Below, one piece after another: positions 60,870 to 64,000 of a DNA stretch of 64,000 nucleotides. Both the position numbers and the translations under genes were made by a program. The DNA is taken from NCBI GenBank assembly GCA_031769625.1, contig JAUIMM010000582.1:1071501-1135500 (forward strand), written 5' to 3'. Under the pieces are notes generated by a model. That model ran no database searches, was not told where the DNA came from, and saw only the letters and a list, made by a program, of their open reading frames with translations. This stretch comes from Taudactylus pleione. Taxonomy: Eukaryota; Chordata; Amphibia; Anura; Myobatrachidae. Within the stretch, counting starts at the first letter, position 1. Each line of letters begins with the position of its first letter.

Positions 60870-61268
60870 GGGCCTGATTCAGACCCGCTCGCAAACGGGT
60901 CGATGGTGCCCTAGTGCGCATGACGGAGGGAGCTCCGTCGTGCGCATGCGCGAGACCCGCATATCGACAGCCAAGCTGTCACTATGGGTCTCGCACCAAA
61001 GGGGGCGTGCTGTCGATAGTGACTGACAGCACGCCCCCTTTGCTGGGCATGCCGGGGGCGTTGCTGCCCAGATGGAGGCGTTCCCATGGGTCCGGCCCCA
61101 CTGACATCACTAGTGATGTCAGTGGGAGTGCTTTTGGCTCTGATAGAGCCAGAAGCACTCCTGGGCTTGTGGCAGCGAGACCCTACCGTAGGGTCTCGTC
61201 GCAAGCCCGATGGTCTTGACCACCACGACCATCTATTTGGCTGCTCGCTATAGCTATGGGTGGTCAGT
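60870..61268. mobile_element. GC-rich MITE, right end missing
   Basis: It starts GGGCCTGATTCAGACCCGCT and contains hairpins (CACGACGGAGCTCCCTCCG region; 'ctgacatcactagtgatgtc'). It stops near 'gctatagctatgggtggtc' without the matching terminus. It parallels 63481-63915. Confidence 0.7.
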
Positions 61269-61794
61269 ATGATGGGATGACTGAATGACTATAGTACTTT
61301 AAAAAAATCAATTAAAAACATGACCAGTTGTGCATGTGTACACCGTGATATATTCATAAAGCAATTAGTACGGGAAGAGGAAATATGACATAACCAGTAG
61401 GTAGATTTTATTTACCATCAGTTATGTTGGAGATCTGGTGACTCAATCGCAGCTAATCTAATGTATCGTGTTTAGGTGATATAAATACAAAAGATTACCA
61501 AAGGAAACAATGTATCTCTCTCTGAAGGTCTGACATACAGTAACGCGCAGATTTCATGTATAGATTTTGTGCAGAATTCACAGAGGAGGAATATTTTGGA
61601 TAAAGAAGACCATGTTAGCAGGGGCTTGCTGACAACTTTTAGCCTGGGGGGCAAATGCATGCAGGTGGCCCTGGCGGAGGAGTAGTGTGTAGCCAGGGTG
61701 CCCGGAGCTCGTGCGTGCTACGGCGCCCCCTCCCCTCAAGTGTTCCAGGGAGGAGGCGGGTCCATATGGGATTAAATGTAAAGTAAAAATAAAG
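61269..61794. other. Intronic sequence, nothing recognised
   Basis: No GARNL3 exon was found, although the exon preceding 60219-60337 could in principle lie here or further right. Confidence 0.35.
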
Positions 61795-62818
61795 ATTAGG
61801 GGCAGCCCCCTGTAGTGCTGCCCATATGCAGTGCCCTAGGAGAGGACCCCCTTATGCAGGCCTCCAGCAGTGCCCCCAATAGTGGTCCCCCTGTGCAGTG
61901 CCCCTTGTGCCCCCAGTAGTGAGCCCCTTATATTGTGCCCCCAGTAGTGGTACCCCCTATGCAGTGCCCCTTATATAGTGCCCCCAGTAGCAGTCCACCC
62001 CCCATGCAGCCCCTAGTAGTGGTCCCCCAATGCAGTGCCCCCAATAGTGGTAACCCATATGCAGTGCACCTTAAATAGTGGCCCCAGTTGTAGTCTCCGC
62101 CCTATGCAGTACCACCAGTATTGCCCTTTATATAGAGCCCCCAGCAGTGATCCCCCGATGCAGTGCCCCAAGTGGTAGTCCCCACCCCCCCTATGCACTG
62201 CCCTAGTAGTAGTCCCCTCCCTCCTATGCAGTGGCCCTAGTAGTAGTCCCCTCCCCTTGTAGTGCCCCTAGTAGTAGTCCCCCCCTTATAGTTCCCCCAG
62301 TAGTAGTAGTCCCCCCTTGAAGTGCCCCCAGTAGTAGTCCCCCCCTTGAAGTACCCCCAGTAGTAGTCCCCCCCTTGAAGTGCCCCCAGTAGTAGTCCCC
62401 CCCTGAAAAAATGCCCCCAGTAGTAGTCCCCCCCTTGAAGTGCCCCCAGTAGTAGTCCCCAGTAGTGGTCTCCCCCTTGCAGTGCTGCCAGTAGTGGTTC
62501 CCCCCTTGAAGTGCCCCCAGTAGTAGTCCCCCCCCTTGAAGTTCCCCCAGTAGTAGTCCCCCCCTTGAAGTGCCCCCAGTAGTAGTCCCCCCCTTGCAGT
62601 GCCCCCAGTAGTAGTCCCTCCCCCCCTTGTAGTGCCCCCAGTAGTGGTCTCCCCCCTTGTAGTGCCCCCAGTAGTGGTCTCCCCCCTTGTAGTGCCCCCA
62701 GTAGTGGTCTCCCCCCTTGTAGTGCCCCCAGTAGTGGTCTCCCCCCTTGTAGTGCCCCCAGTAGTGGTCTCCCCCCTTGTAGTGCCCCCAGTAGTGGTCT
62801 CCCCCTTGTAGTGCCCTC
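61795..62818. repeat. C-rich tandem array, perfect 30-bp units at its right end
   Basis: Units built on GTGCCCCCAGTAGTAGTCCC are irregular at 61795-62590. They become a perfect 30-base repeat (GTAGTGGTCTCCCCCCTTGT plus AGTGCCCCCA) from about 62640 to 62800. Gly/Thr- and Pro/Val-rich frames here are artefacts. Confidence 0.93.
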
Positions 62819-63480
62819 CCCAGTAGACACACGTAATAAAAAAATAAACACTTACCTGAACCCCCGCTCCCGCCGCCGCCATCTGCTCCTCCGTCTGTCC
62901 TCCCAGGCCGGGCCGCTCTGTATTATGGGAGAGACGTTATATGACGTTTCTCCCATTGCCCACTGCAGAAGCCGAAAGATGGAGCGGCTCCCGCAGTGGG
63001 CGCAGCAGCAGTCAGTGAGAGTCTGACAGACTCTCATTGGCTGCTACTTAAAACGAACACACAGCTGTCAGGGCCGGCGGCTGTGTGTTTGTCAGTCACT
63101 GTGTAGCGCTGACCGAACTCCGTCCGGTCAACACTACACTCGCAGTGCAGGCACCTGTGTCACAGAGACACAGACTGCCCGCGACATGTTTGTGTCGACC
63201 TTTTGACCATCTCGACCTTCTTCCATGTTGACATTTAGTGTATCGACCTTTTGTCCCTGTCGACCTATTGACTGTCTAACTTCTGGTGTCTATCCAGACA
63301 CTGTCAACCTTTTAACTGTCTATCTATAGTCCGGAACCCGTCGTCATTGCATATATACTGCTTAGAGTACTTGTTTCTATGGTACCTCTTTTACGGCGCA
63401 GCGCAAACCTTCTGGCGCCTAACAAGCAAAAAATAATAAGGTGGAATGTGCCCGGAACAACTTCTATAAATGGTAACGAA
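62819..63480. other. Intronic sequence with a loosely repeated GTCGACC tract
   Basis: 63190-63320 has diverged copies of 'tcgaccttttgaccatc'-like text. 62925-62960 has the dyad 'gggagagacgttatatgacg' with 'tttctccca'. No exon is seen. Confidence 0.4.
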
Positions 63481-63915
63481 GGCCCTGATTCAGACCCACT
63501 CGCGAGCGGCTGTCCGCTCGCAAGTGGGTCGATGGTCTGCACTGCGCATGCGCACGACGGAGGGAGCTCCGTCGTGCGCATGCGCGAGACGCGACGAGCG
63601 AACGACTTTCCTTCGCTCGTAGTGTCTGATCAAAGGGGGCGTGCTGTCGAAGCTGACTGACAGCACGCCCCCCTTGGTGGGCGTGCCTGCCAGACGGAGG
63701 CGTTCCCAAGGGAACGCCTACCGTCAGAAGCCGGCCCCACTGACATCACTAGTGATGTCACTGGGAGTGATTTTGACTCTGATAGACCCAAAATCACTCC
63801 TGGCCTTGCGGTTGAGAAACTCAACCGCAGGCTTCTGCTCGCAGTGGCGATGGTCGCGATGGTCAAGACCATCGCGACCATCATCCTGCACGCTCGTATA
63901 TGCTGTGGGTGGTGA
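63481..63915. mobile_element. GC-rich palindromic MITE, closely related to 60870-61268
   Basis: It starts GGCCCTGATTCAGACCCACT. It shares 'cgacggagggagctccgtcg', 'gggggcgtgctgtcgaagctgac' and the 'cactgacatcactagtgatg' hairpin with 60870-61268. The right terminus is unclear. Confidence 0.7.
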
Positions 63916-63964
63916 CCCACAGCTATACGAGCGTCCAGGAGGACGCTCCATATTAATGGAGGTG

Positions 63965-64000
63965 GGCCCTGATTCAGAGCGAGCGCTCTGGTCAGAGCGT
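63965..64000. mobile_element. Start of another GC-rich MITE, cut by the window edge
   Basis: GGGCCCTGATTCAGAGCGAG is the familiar end sequence. It may instead be the flank of the preceding element's rearranged right side. Confidence 0.5.

Noticed and set aside
62224..62882. Glycine-rich minus-strand proteins of about 200 codons (three frames)
   Set aside because: Translations of the C-rich tandem array; all three frames are open together.
61269..64000. Upstream GARNL3 exon before 60337
   Set aside because: Searched for the YHTRWYFKYFLG-type peptide on the minus strand next to an AG...GT pair and found nothing convincing.

Overview
The window looks like a piece of a large, repeat-rich vertebrate nuclear genome, most likely an anuran amphibian. 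It holds one host gene, read on the minus strand: an internal stretch of GARNL3 (GTPase-activating Rap/RanGAP domain-like 3). I placed sixteen coding exons between 60337 and 2185. All have GT donors and AG acceptors, and reading phase is unbroken across every junction, giving 1440 coding bases (about 480 residues). They cover the segment before the Rap-GAP domain, the whole Rap-GAP core with its catalytic Asn thumb, the linker, and the start of the C-terminal citron-homology (CNH) region. The N-terminal exons lie beyond the right edge and the rest of the CNH domain beyond the left edge. No other host gene, tRNA, rRNA or bacterial-type system was found.

Everything else is intronic. About a quarter of the window is tandem repeat: a 146/148-bp array (6.4-8.1 kb), a 70-bp array with an inverted head (9.5-10.9 kb), a 20-bp array with 200-bp higher-order units (12.1-13.2 kb), a 4.3-kb purine-rich GAGA/CACAG array (13.7-18.0 kb), a 34-bp array (18.0-19.5 kb), a 55-bp array filling one intron (20.9-23.2 kb), a roughly 25-bp array (47.3-49.1 kb) and a C-rich array (61.8-62.8 kb). 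These produce the very long open frames of the region, which are not genes. Several arrays begin within tens of bases of GARNL3 splice acceptors.

The main mobile element is a 5.8-kb DIRS-like retrotransposon (34379-40184). It has inverted terminal repeats and an internal complementary region built from the reverse complements of both outer ends, the DIRS hallmark. Its coding part is degraded. Around it are many palindromic non-autonomous elements: a GC-rich family with GGGCCTGATTCAGA ends and 3-bp target duplications, 'atttatca'-ended families, 'gcaaccaatcag' hairpins, hAT-type elements (one with a perfect 8-bp duplication), and a non-LTR retrotransposon fragment cut by two later insertions. 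Nested insertions at 40.7-42.2 kb and 53.3-54.2 kb give relative ages. DIRS elements together with these small palindromic families fit a frog better than a mammal or bird; the species itself cannot be named from this sequence.

For gene function, the window encodes the catalytic part of a putative Rap GTPase-activating protein with no visible inactivating change. The open questions are how splicing copes with arrays that abut acceptors, and whether the DIRS copy and the polypyrimidine-rich intron have any effect.
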